A stretch of 21,402 nt of DNA from Dehalococcoidia bacterium (GTDB lineage Bacteria > Chloroflexota > Dehalococcoidia > Dehalococcoidales > RBG-16-60-22): positions 1-21,402 of the forward strand of contig JAUWBK010000006.1 of NCBI GenBank assembly GCA_030605045.1, in the 5' to 3' direction. Below the pieces are notes generated by a model, which made no database searches, was not told the origin of the DNA, and was given only the letters and a program-made list of their open reading frames with translations. Shown piece after piece: positions 13,888-20,396 of the stretch. Positions within the stretch are counted from its first letter, which is position 1. Each line of letters starts with the position of its first letter. A program made the translations under genes and the position numbers.

Positions 13888-15270
13888 ATGGAAACTGAAT
13901 TTCGTCGTCTGCCCAGTGTCGATAGAGTTCTTGCCGCTGAGCGGCTGAAGCAACTTGGGGAGACTTATCCCCATAACTTGCTGGTAAACTTGGTGAGGCA
14001 ACAACTCGAACGCGAGCGCCTTTCTATCGCCGCTGGTAATCCGGTTGCTTCTTTAGCGAAGATAGTAGACTCGGTATTTGCCCAGATACAATCTCTGGAA
14101 AATCCCAGCCTGCGCCCGGTAATTAATGCTACCGGGGTAATCCTTCATACTAATCTGGGGCGGGCCTCGCTGAGCCAAGAGGCGTCGGCAGCGATGGATA
14201 CTGTGGCTAAGGGCTACTCTAATCTGGAGTTTGACCTGAGTAGTGGGACGCGGGGTTCTCGCCAGGTTCATATCGAGCCGCTCTTGTGTCAGCTAACCGG
14301 GGCGGAGGCGGCACTGGTGGTAAACAATAACGCCTCCGCAGTGCTACTAGGCCTTACCGCCCTAGCCAGAAGAAAAGAGGTAATTGTCTCCCGGGGCCAG
14401 GCAGTGGAGATTGGTGGTGGCTTTCGCATCCCTGATGTCATGCGCCAAAGTGGTGCCAAGCTGATCGAGGTGGGGACGACCAACTGCACCTACCTCAGTG
14501 ATTATGAACTGGCGATTAGCCCCCGGACCGCCGCGCTAATGCGAGTACATTCCAGTAATTTCCGGCTAATGGGCTTTACCAATGAGGTTGCCTTTGAGGA
14601 TTTGGCGGCACTGGCTAACCGAAATAACCTGCCTGTATTCGATGACTTAGGCAGCGGCTGCTTCCTGGACACGACCAAATTTGGGCTTGTCCCGGAGCCA
14701 ATGGTGCAACAAAGCGTTGCCCTTGGTGCCGGGCTTACCTTCTTTTCTGGAGACAAGCTGGTGGGGGGTCCTCAAGCCGGCATCATCGTGGGTAAGAGGC
14801 AGTTTATGGATAAGTTACGGAAACATCCGCTGGCTCGGGCAGTGCGAATCGATAAGGTAAGGTTAGCTGGTCTGATAGCTACCTTGGTTCACTACTTGAA
14901 GGATGAAGCAACGACTAAGATACCGGTGTGGCGCATGATTTCAGCACCAGTGGCCGAGATTGACCAGCGGGCTAGACAGTGGGCGCAGGTACTTGGTAAC
15001 CTGGCTCAGGTGGTAGAAGGTGAAACAATGATCGGTGGTGGTAGTCTGCCTGGAGGAACCCTGCCGACAAGACTAGTGGCGATTGGCGACAAAAAAGACC
15101 GAAATGTGGCTCAAGTATTGAGTCAAAAACTGCGCTCTCAGGAGATACCGGTCATTGGGCGGATTAGTGAGGACAGGCTGCTCCTTGACCCGCGCTCGGT
15201 GCTTCCGGAAGAAGATGAGATGGTGCTGAAGGCGCTTCGGAATTTGACCTCCGGTTCGAGACGTGCTTAA
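13888..15270 (+). CDS. selA: L-seryl-tRNA(Sec) selenium transferase
   Basis: PLP enzyme that converts Ser-tRNA(Sec) to Sec-tRNA(Sec) with selenophosphate. The start METEFRRLPSVDRVLAAERL is the typical SelA N-terminus that contacts the tRNA. INATGVILHTNLGRA, NNNASAVLLGL, SRGQAVEIGGGFRIPDVM and the PLP-lysine segment FFSGDKLVGGPQAGII are present. Length 460 matches the family. ATG has no well-spaced ribosome site; a TAAAAT box (13875-13880) seven bases upstream suggests a leaderless mRNA. An inverted repeat CTCATAT/ATATGAG (13862-13868, 13879-13885) spans this box and could be an operator. It is followed by selB 19 bases later, and tRNA-Sec lies 4 kb downstream. Confidence 0.97.
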   Translation: METEFRRLPSVDRVLAAERLKQLGETYPHNLLVNLVRQQLERERLSIAAGNPVASLAKIVDSVFAQIQSLENPSLRPVINATGVILHTNLGRASLSQEASAAMDTVAKGYSNLEFDLSSGTRGSRQVHIEPLLCQLTGAEAALVVNNNASAVLLGLTALARRKEVIVSRGQAVEIGGGFRIPDVMRQSGAKLIEVGTTNCTYLSDYELAISPRTAALMRVHSSNFRLMGFTNEVAFEDLAALANRNNLPVFDDLGSGCFLDTTKFGLVPEPMVQQSVALGAGLTFFSGDKLVGGPQAGIIVGKRQFMDKLRKHPLARAVRIDKVRLAGLIATLVHYLKDEATTKIPVWRMISAPVAEIDQRARQWAQVLGNLAQVVEGETMIGGGSLPGGTLPTRLVAIGDKKDRNVAQVLSQKLRSQEIPVIGRISEDRLLLDPRSVLPEEDEMVLKALRNLTSGSRRA

Positions 15271-15289
15271 CGGGGGGAAGGCAGAGGCG

Positions 15290-17140
15290 ATGTTTGTACT
15301 GGGTACCGCTGGCCATATCGATCACGGCAAGTCAGTCTTGGTACATGCTCTTACCGGGATAGACCCAGACCGGCTGCGTGAAGAAAAAGAGCGCGGCATG
15401 ACCATTGACCTCGGTTTCGCCTGGCTTAAGCTACCCAGTGGGCGGGAGGTAGGCATCGTTGATGTCCCCGGACACGAAAGATTTGTGAGGAATATGCTGG
15501 CCGGGGTGGGTGGTATTGACCTAGCCTTGCTTATTGTCGCCGCCAATGAGGGGGTGATGCCGCAGACCCAAGAGCATTTAGCCATTTTAGACTTGCTGGA
15601 AATACAAAGAGGAATCGTGGTCATCACCAAAAAGGACTTGGTGGACGAGGAATTGCTGAGCTTGGTCAGGATGGAGATAGAGGAGCTGCTCAGTACCACT
15701 ACCTTAGCCCACGTGCCTATCGTCGCTGTCTCCGCCTTAACTGGAGAAGGCCTACCGGAATTAGTTTCGGCGATTGATGAACTCTTAGGCTCAATTGAGC
15801 CGAGGCGGGATTTAGGCCGACCCAGACTTCCTATCGACCGGGTTTTCACCATGACTGGCTCTGGTACTGTGGTTACCGGGGCATTAATTGATGGCTCGCT
15901 CTCGGTAGGACAGGAGGTAGAGATTGTCCCGGCTGGCTTTAAGTCACGCCTGCGGGGATTACAGACGCACAAGACCCGCATCGAGACGGCCACACCGGGG
16001 AGCCGGGTGGCGGCTAACCTGGTCGGCGTTACTACCTCCCAGTTGCAACGTGGTGATGTGCTCACCAAGCCGGGTTGGCTGACACCGACGACAATGTTGA
16101 CGGTTAAGCTTCACTTGCTTCATTACTTGCATCGCCCTTTGCGGCACAGTGCTACGGTTAGCTTTCATATCGGGGCCGCCGAGGCAATGGCCAAAGTCCG
16201 TCTGCTGGAGGGAGATGACCTTCAGACGGGAAAATCCACCTGGGCTCAGTTGTTACTTGACCGACCAGTGGCGGTAGTCAAAGGGGACCATTTTATCATT
16301 CGTTCGCCGATGGAAACCTTGGGTGGTGGTAAAATCATTGATTCCCACGCCAGGCGACTGCGCCGTTTTCGCTCTGATGTTATTGAGAACCTGAGGGCAA
16401 GGGAGGAAGGTACAGCAGAAGAAGTCATCATGGCACTTCTGGAGACAAAGCAACCCCTGGAGTTTTCCGCACTTTTATCTCAATTTAACCTGACTGCCAG
16501 CGAAACCCGGTCAGCAATCGAATCCCTTACCCAGCAGGGTAGTGTAATAAGACTTGGACAAGGAGAGCAGAGCTTGCTGATGACGCTGCCCGGTTGGGAG
16601 CGCCTGACGAAAGAAACTACCGCCATCCTCGAGGACTATCATCGAAGGTTCCCGGCTCGTCCGGGGATGCCTAAGATGGAGCTGAGCAGTCGGCTAAAGC
16701 TGGGGGCATACTCAGCGCCTACCATCCGAAAACTTTTTGACCAAAATATTATCATCGAGGATGGGGTGGCGGTTCGCCTGCCCACCCATCATATCCAGCT
16801 TACCCAGGCTCAGCAGGCGAAGATAGATATCTTTCTGCGTTCCTTAGCCCAAAATCCCTGCGCCCCACCCAGTGACCTCATCCCTGAAACTGATTTGCTC
16901 AACTTGCTCATTGAGCAGCGCCAGGTAGTGAAGGTGAGTGACGACGTGGTCTTTGCTACTTCAGCTTATAATGAGATGGTAGAAAAAGTTACCACGCATC
17001 TCAAGGCTCATGGTAAAGTGACTTTGGCGGAAGTGCGGGATTTATTTCAGACCAGCCGAAAGTACGCTCAGGCTTTTATGGAGTACCTGGACGGGAAAAA
17101 GATAACCCGCCGTGTCGGTGACGAGCGGGTTCTTTACTAG
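15290..17140 (+). CDS. selB: Selenocysteine-specific elongation factor SelB
   Basis: Delivers Sec-tRNA(Sec) to ribosomes at UGA codons marked by a SECIS hairpin. The GTPase domain has GTAGHIDHGKS (G1), DVPGHERFVRNM (G3) and TKKDLVD (G4). EF-Tu-like domains follow (SGTVVTGALIDGSLSVGQEVEI), then a C-terminal chain of winged helices (about residues 390-616) ending KKITRRVGDERVLY, which binds the SECIS. The start is ATG at 15290, giving MFVLGTAGHIDHGK; the GTG at 15263 overlaps selA and adds residues foreign to the family. Length 616. selD, which makes selenophosphate, is not in the window. Confidence 0.96.
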   Translation: MFVLGTAGHIDHGKSVLVHALTGIDPDRLREEKERGMTIDLGFAWLKLPSGREVGIVDVPGHERFVRNMLAGVGGIDLALLIVAANEGVMPQTQEHLAILDLLEIQRGIVVITKKDLVDEELLSLVRMEIEELLSTTTLAHVPIVAVSALTGEGLPELVSAIDELLGSIEPRRDLGRPRLPIDRVFTMTGSGTVVTGALIDGSLSVGQEVEIVPAGFKSRLRGLQTHKTRIETATPGSRVAANLVGVTTSQLQRGDVLTKPGWLTPTTMLTVKLHLLHYLHRPLRHSATVSFHIGAAEAMAKVRLLEGDDLQTGKSTWAQLLLDRPVAVVKGDHFIIRSPMETLGGGKIIDSHARRLRRFRSDVIENLRAREEGTAEEVIMALLETKQPLEFSALLSQFNLTASETRSAIESLTQQGSVIRLGQGEQSLLMTLPGWERLTKETTAILEDYHRRFPARPGMPKMELSSRLKLGAYSAPTIRKLFDQNIIIEDGVAVRLPTHHIQLTQAQQAKIDIFLRSLAQNPCAPPSDLIPETDLLNLLIEQRQVVKVSDDVVFATSAYNEMVEKVTTHLKAHGKVTLAEVRDLFQTSRKYAQAFMEYLDGKKITRRVGDERVLY

Positions 17141-17225
17141 CTTTACTTGGCGAGCCCTTTCTTGACCGAGTCATGCCAAAATGTTAAGTTTGGCTAGCCA
17201 AAAACTATGAAGGAGGAAGAAAAAT

Positions 17226-17411
17226 ATGCCACTGGTAACTGTAAAAGCAATTGAAGGGAGAACTATTGAGCAGAAGAGAGGGCTGGTAAAGGATATAACC
17301 GAAGCGGTGGTCAAGAACTTCGAGGCCAAGCCCGAATCGGTGACTGTTGATATTGTTGAAATCAGCAGAGAGAATTTCGCCAAGGCGGGCAAACTATTCG
17401 CCGATTCTTAG
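17226..17411 (+). CDS. 4-oxalocrotonate tautomerase-like protein
   Basis: A 61-residue member of the tautomerase superfamily. After Met removal the catalytic Pro-1 leads PLVTVKAIEGRTIEQKRGLV, followed by the helix KDITEAVVKNFEAKPESVTV and the strand DIVEISRENFAKAGK. 4-OT enzymes are small hexamers that ketonise enols; the substrate here is unknown. A strong AGGAGG lies upstream of ATG. It is 85 bases after selB; a perfect palindrome TTTGGCTAGCCAAA (17189-17202) lies in that gap. Confidence 0.88.
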   Translation: MPLVTVKAIEGRTIEQKRGLVKDITEAVVKNFEAKPESVTVDIVEISRENFAKAGKLFADS

Positions 17412-17490
17412 TTTCGCCACACCACTGCAGCCAGCCATCAGGTAGGCCGCTAGTATGGGTAACAGTACTAGAGACGAAAACCTTTTCATC

Positions 17491-17511
17491 GGTAGTGGGG
17501 CAGTTTGAACG
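17491..17511 (+). repeat. Possible second copy of the mobile-cassette end
   Basis: GGTAGTGGGGCAGTTTGAA matches the left end of the 5439-5822 cassette at 15 of the first 18 positions (GGTAGTG...CAGTTTGAA). As at the right end of that cassette, an ACTTGACA promoter and a small orphan gene follow. No opposite end or target duplication was found, so the far side may be lost. Confidence 0.4.
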
Positions 17512-17565
17512 TAATAATTTTCGAATCAGGCTCAAAAAAAGTTTTAGCTCAGGCGTGAGGGGGAC

Positions 17566-17594
17566 TTGACAAGGCTGACAAGTCAGTCTAAGCT
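17566..17594 (+). promoter_or_regulatory. Promoter of the small GGKKGGKA gene
   Basis: TTGACA (17566-17571), 17-base spacer, TAAGCT (17589-17594). The -35 box is perfect, the -10 box weak. The ATG follows after six bases, predicting a leaderless mRNA. ACTTGAC here and GTCAAGT at 17611-17617 form an inverted pair around the start. Confidence 0.4.
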
Positions 17595-17600
17595 AATAAT

Positions 17601-17840
17601 ATGCAAGAGCGGTCAAGTAAAGAGAGAACACCTGAAGACATAAATATATTGGCAGCCCGTATTGTAGAAGGAGTTACCACCAATCCTGGTGATAAGAACC
17701 TTGCTGCCGTAGTTCTAGGTCGTCTTGGTGGCAAAAAGGGTGGCAAAGCCCGTGCCAAGAAGCTAACTCCACAGCAACGTAGTGACATTGCTAGGAGGGC
17801 AGCTCAAGCTAGATGGCAAAAAGTAGCAAACAGCCAATAA
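17601..17840 (+). CDS. Small basic protein with GGKKGGKA motif
   Basis: A 79-residue basic protein. An acidic/neutral N-terminal half (PEDINILAARIVEGVTT) is followed by LGRLGGKKGGKARAKKLTPQ and RSDIARRAAQARWQK. This glycine-lysine block plus a positively charged helix recurs in many small bacterial and phage proteins and resembles nucleic-acid-binding histone H1-like tails; no function is established. It has no ribosome site and a promoter ending six bases before ATG. It lies after a possible mobile-cassette end and may be passenger DNA. Its stop codon overlaps the left arm of a long palindrome at 17834. Confidence 0.65.
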   Translation: MQERSSKERTPEDINILAARIVEGVTTNPGDKNLAAVVLGRLGGKKGGKARAKKLTPQQRSDIARRAAQARWQKVANSQ

Positions 17841-17899
17841 TTTCGGCACAATGCTTGACACCAGCAATTTTCTGTGTTATAACATTGTGCAATTATTGG
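17834..17899 (+). promoter_or_regulatory. Promoter inside a long inverted repeat, upstream of the DUF5678-like/retropepsin-like pair
   Basis: TTGACA (17855-17860), 17-base spacer, TATAAC (17878-17883) form a near-consensus promoter. They are enclosed by an inverted repeat: CCAATAATT (17834-17842) and GCACAATG (17846-17853) on the left, CATTGTGC (17883-17890) and AATTATTGG (17891-17899) on the right, 17 pairs with one 3-base bulge. It could be an operator for a dimeric repressor, or form a hairpin at the end of the preceding gene. Confidence 0.65.
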
Positions 17900-17914
17900 T
17901 TAATTTTGTTTTAC

Positions 17915-17953
17915 AGCTGATGCTTGTATATAGCTGACGCTTTTATATAAAAG
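17915..17953 (+). repeat. Tandem 17-bp repeat and palindrome at the ribosome site
   Basis: AGCTGATGCTTGTATAT (17915-17931) is followed directly by AGCTGACGCTTTTATAT (17932-17948), 15 of 17 matching. The second copy runs into the perfect palindrome CTTTTATATAAAAG (17940-17953), which overlaps the start of the AAGGAGGT ribosome site (17951-17958). Together they look like an operator in the leader of the downstream pair. Confidence 0.6.
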
Positions 17954-17965
17954 GAGGTAGACGGC

Positions 17966-18256
17966 ATGGCAACAAAAATGAGAGCAGAGGAGGTTATTCT
18001 AGGTCAACTTGGCAATCCTGCGGATATAGACCGAGAACTCCAACGCTTCCGCAGAAGTGCAAAGGCTCTCTCTTCGAGTCATCCTCGGTTTATAGACCTC
18101 TATCAGAAGAAGTGGGTTGCAGTTTACGATGGGAAAACCAAGGCTCATGGAAGAACCCTACAGTCCGTTTGGCGACAGATTGATAAGAAGGGGCTTCCAA
18201 GGGAACATATCATTGTGCGATATATTGATAGAAATCAACGTACAATGATTCTCTAA
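17966..18256 (+). CDS. DUF5678-like protein, first gene of a retropepsin-like pair
   Basis: A 96-residue protein of unknown function. The central part FIDLYQKKWVAVYDGKTKAHGRTLQSVW and the C-terminal GLPREHIIVRYID resemble DUF5678, a small domain with the pattern (W)VAv.dG....g.....v......g. The N-terminus is a basic helix (RELQRFRRSAKAL). A strong AAGGAGGT precedes the ATG. The next gene, a retropepsin-like protein, starts five bases after the stop, so they are co-translated. A long palindromic promoter and a tandem repeat lie upstream. The pairing suggests that this protein is a partner or substrate of the protease; that is inference. Confidence 0.68.
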   Translation: MATKMRAEEVILGQLGNPADIDRELQRFRRSAKALSSSHPRFIDLYQKKWVAVYDGKTKAHGRTLQSVWRQIDKKGLPREHIIVRYIDRNQRTMIL

Positions 18257-18261
18257 TTGTC

Positions 18262-18699
18262 ATGCTTAAGGGTAGATTTGGGAACACAACGGGGCGACCT
18301 TATATTGAGGGTCGCCTCATTATACCGAACCTCAGCATACGTGCTGATATTTCGTTCCTAGTAGATACAGGCTCTGATGTGACATGTCTACATCCAATAG
18401 ATGGAACACGGTTGAATATTGACTATGGGCAACTCAGTGGAGATGCAGAGAGTATTGGAACTAGCGGAATCGGCCATAGTTTTATTGAGCCTGCACTCGT
18501 TGCCTTCTCAGAGCCAAAGCGTTTCTTATATACGTATCATATTACCTTGTACATTGCTCCTCTTGACCCGGAAATTATGACCCTTCCTTCCATCCTTGGG
18601 CGAGACATATTAGACCAATGGCGGATGACATACAATCCCCAAAAGAGACAATTAGCATTTAAGGTTATATTAGCTGACGTTACTCTACCACTATCTTAA
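18262..18699 (+). CDS. Retropepsin-like aspartyl protease
   Basis: A 145-residue single-domain aspartyl protease of the retropepsin (clan AA) type. The active-site loop is FLVDTGSDVTCLHP (about residues 32-45), with D-T-G-S and the trailing hydrophobic-T pattern; the second hallmark ILGRDILDQW (about 112-121) gives the hydrophobic-hydrophobic-Gly turn. Retropepsins work as homodimers, each giving one DTG. No signal peptide or membrane segment is seen, so it should be cytosolic. It follows the DUF5678-like gene by five bases. The substrate is unknown. Confidence 0.75.
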   Translation: MLKGRFGNTTGRPYIEGRLIIPNLSIRADISFLVDTGSDVTCLHPIDGTRLNIDYGQLSGDAESIGTSGIGHSFIEPALVAFSEPKRFLYTYHITLYIAPLDPEIMTLPSILGRDILDQWRMTYNPQKRQLAFKVILADVTLPLS

Positions 18700-18743
18700 C
18701 CAATTATTTTTTCAAAATTCCCCTCAAATTAACCCCAAAACAC

Positions 18744-18772
18744 TTGACAATGCTTGAGCGGTCATGTATAAT
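18744..18772 (+). promoter_or_regulatory. Perfect consensus promoter of the transposase fragment
   Basis: TTGACA (18744-18749), 17-base spacer, TATAAT (18767-18772): both hexamers and spacing are ideal. The ATG of the IS1-type fragment begins seven bases later, so the mRNA would be leaderless. Confidence 0.7.
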
Positions 18773-18779
18773 ATTAAGT

Positions 18780-18932
18780 ATGAATAGGTTGAGTATTGAC
18801 CGCAGAGCAAAAATTATTTCAGCCCTTGTTGAAGGCAATTCTATTCGTGCTACCTGTAGAATGACGGATACTGCTAAATGGACTGTTATTAGATTGCTGG
18901 CTAGCGTTGGTGCTGCCTGTGCCAAGTATCAG
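18780..18932 (+). pseudogene. Truncated IS1-type transposase (N-terminal helix-turn-helix only)
   Basis: 51 codons starting MNRLSIDRRAKIISALVEGN and continuing IRATCRMTDTAKWTVIRLLA to GAACAKYQ match the N-terminal DNA-binding part of IS1-type transposases. The catalytic DDE part is missing: after AKYQ the frame runs into a duplicated piece of the tRNA-Sec 3' end (from 18937). The reading can be extended left to 18744, but that lies over the promoter. It marks a broken insertion sequence beside the tRNA-Sec gene. Confidence 0.7.
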
Positions 18933-18936
18933 GTGT

Positions 18937-18970
18937 TGGCGGGAGCGTATGGGAGTCGAACCCACCGAAG
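18937..18970 (-). repeat. 34-bp exact duplicate of the tRNA-Sec 3' end
   Basis: Identical to 19138-19171, covering CCA, the 3' acceptor strand, T arm and part of the variable arm, in the same orientation 201 bases away. Weak ungapped similarity continues for about 20 more bases (11 of 20, including a run of C), so it may be an attachment-site scar or the remnant of a second tRNA copy. Confidence 0.85.
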
Positions 18971-19051
18971 CCATTTGACTCACCCCCCGAACTTCACCTC
19001 AACTACAACCCGCTTACCCCACCATCTCTCCTGTCAGCTTTACATAACTTG

Positions 19052-19087
19052 AAAAACAATTCACGCCTGATTAGCCTCGAATTGTTT
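19052..19087 (-). terminator. Possible terminator of tRNA-Sec
   Basis: Minus strand AAACAATTC (19087-19079) and GAATTGTTT (19062-19054) form a 9-pair stem with a 16-base loop, followed by TTC, about 50 bases after the tRNA 3' end. The stem is AT-rich and thus weak. Confidence 0.35.
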
Positions 19088-19137
19088 CCCGAAAAAATTG
19101 TGTCTTTTCCGTGCCTATTTAGTCGCAAAACAATTCC

Positions 19138-19234
19138 TGGCGGGAGCGTATGGGAGTCGAACCCACCGAAGGCATGCTTAATACCCCCCAACGGATTTGA
19201 AGTCCGCGAAGCCCACCGGGACTCATCCGCTCCC
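19138..19234 (-). tRNA. selC: tRNA-Sec (anticodon UCA)
   Basis: 97 bases with encoded CCA. GGGAGCG pairs with CGCTCCC; the eighth position would be G opposite A, so the usual eighth acceptor pair is imperfect. The anticodon arm reads CGGA-CTTCAAA-TCCG with anticodon TCA at 19200-19198, the same loop as in E. coli tRNA-Sec. A six-pair D stem, a long variable arm rich in G, and the T loop TTCGACT are present. It lies on the opposite strand to selA/selB, separated by a patch of accessory DNA. Its 3' end is duplicated at 18937. Confidence 0.96.
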
Positions 19235-19250
19235 CTCACCTAGCAAGTCA

Positions 19251-19279
19251 AGTATATATCACTAGTCTAAAGAGTGCAA
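19251..19279 (-). promoter_or_regulatory. Promoter of tRNA-Sec
   Basis: Minus strand TTGCAC (19279-19274), exact 17-base spacer, TATACT (19256-19251). Transcription would begin near 19244, ten bases before the mature 5' end. Confidence 0.65.
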
Positions 19280-19370
19280 AAAGGGGGTGGAGTTAAGGAG
19301 GGGCAAAGCTACTTTGATGGTTTGTCCATTGAGCAATTCGATGTCTGGTTGAAGTCGTGACATTTAATTT

Positions 19371-20255
19371 CTACTTCCTCGATTTCTGGTTACTTTGTAG
19401 CCTGGGTATGCCTAACAACTCTCGGGCTTCGTCTGGAGTAGCCACCTTCCGACCAAGGTCGTTACCTATTCGAGCAACTCTGGCGACTAATTCAGCGTTA
19501 CTCTTGGCTAGAATTCCTTTACTATAAAAGAAGTTATCTTCAAAACCGACCCGGGCGTGACCACCGAGAAGAATCGATTGAACTACCGCCGGGGTCTCTG
19601 TGGCGGCAACACCCATGGTCATGAACATCGAATCTGGGGGAAGCTGATCAACAAGATGCATCAAATTTTTTGGCGTAAAGGGAGTTGTATTCTGTGCCGT
19701 CCTTTGCATGTCGAGACAAAAGTCAATCCAGTAAGGTTTGGAGAGAGGTATCTTTTCTATCAAATAGTTGACTTCTACTATACCGCCCACACCGTAAACT
19801 TCAAATTCAGGTTTTATTCCCCTTTCGACCATAGCTCTGGTTATTCTTTCGTCAAAGGAGCGTGTCCAAGGCGTTATTCGCTCCTCCCCGGCTCGCATAA
19901 AAACGATAACTCCGATATCTACCGATGCCATTTCTGGATTTGCCTCAAGAACTCTGTATCCATCATCAACATTTGCGCTGGGTTCACGACCGGGAGAGGT
20001 GCTGAATTCGAGAATTATGTCACACCCTTTCTCCCTAATCAGGCGGCTGATATTTCGAAAAACCTCAGGAGCGGTAGTTGCTTTGCCTTCTTTGGAGCGG
20101 GCATGAATATGGGCTAAAGAAGCACCTTCATTCCAAGAACGATAAACTTCTTCGGCAATTTCGTCAGGTTGAATAGGTAGATTAGCATTTGCGTCCTTCA
20201 TCAAGAAACTTCCACAAGGGGCAACACATATAATAAGCTTGTCGGTCTTTATCAT
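19371..20255 (-). CDS. BKACE-family beta-keto acid cleavage enzyme (DUF849)
   Basis: A 294-residue TIM-barrel enzyme of the family first known as 3-keto-5-aminohexanoate cleavage enzyme. Members use Zn and acetyl-CoA to split beta-keto acids into acetoacetate and a new acyl-CoA. Seen: IICVAPCGSF at the start, the Zn-binding LAHIHAR (HIH at 49-51), LEFSTSPGR, EFEVYGVGG, and GGHARVGFEDNFF near the C-terminus. The specificity of the family varies widely and cannot be read here; the lysine-fermentation genes that would mark Kce are absent. ATG with GAGGAGG upstream. It stands alone between tRNA-Sec and tatC. Confidence 0.9.
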   Translation of the reverse strand: MIKTDKLIICVAPCGSFLMKDANANLPIQPDEIAEEVYRSWNEGASLAHIHARSKEGKATTAPEVFRNISRLIREKGCDIILEFSTSPGREPSANVDDGYRVLEANPEMASVDIGVIVFMRAGEERITPWTRSFDERITRAMVERGIKPEFEVYGVGGIVEVNYLIEKIPLSKPYWIDFCLDMQRTAQNTTPFTPKNLMHLVDQLPPDSMFMTMGVAATETPAVVQSILLGGHARVGFEDNFFYSKGILAKSNAELVARVARIGNDLGRKVATPDEARELLGIPRLQSNQKSRK

Positions 20256-20271
20256 GGTTCCTCCTCAGGTA

Positions 20272-20300
20272 GTTATGGTCACTCTGCGTATTGTTTTCAA
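20272..20300 (-). promoter_or_regulatory. Possible promoter of the BKACE gene
   Basis: Minus strand TTGAAA (20300-20295), 17-base spacer, CATAAC (20277-20272). The -10 box is only a partial match; the leader would hold the GAGGAGG site. Confidence 0.35.
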
Positions 20301-20396
20301 TCTACATTCTGAACTGCTGTTGCTCTAATCCGCTTCACTTTTGGCACTGATGGTAGCAACAATCAATGTGGTCGCCCAAGTTTGCACCGATATGTA

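Noticed and set aside
17189..17202. Perfect palindrome TTTGGCTAGCCAAA between selB and the tautomerase gene
   Set aside because: It could be an operator, but no promoter of good quality lies beside it and a 14-base palindrome alone is weak evidence.
18744..18779. TTG at 18744 as start of the transposase fragment
   Set aside because: This TTG is the first part of a perfect -35 box; the added residues would be translated from promoter DNA, and MNRLS at 18780 is the family start.
19274..19360. 28-codon plus-strand reading ending SYFDGLSIEQFDVWLKS
   Set aside because: It overlaps the tRNA-Sec promoter and has a GTG start with no ribosome site; it may be a fragment of an old gene, but there is nothing to identify it.
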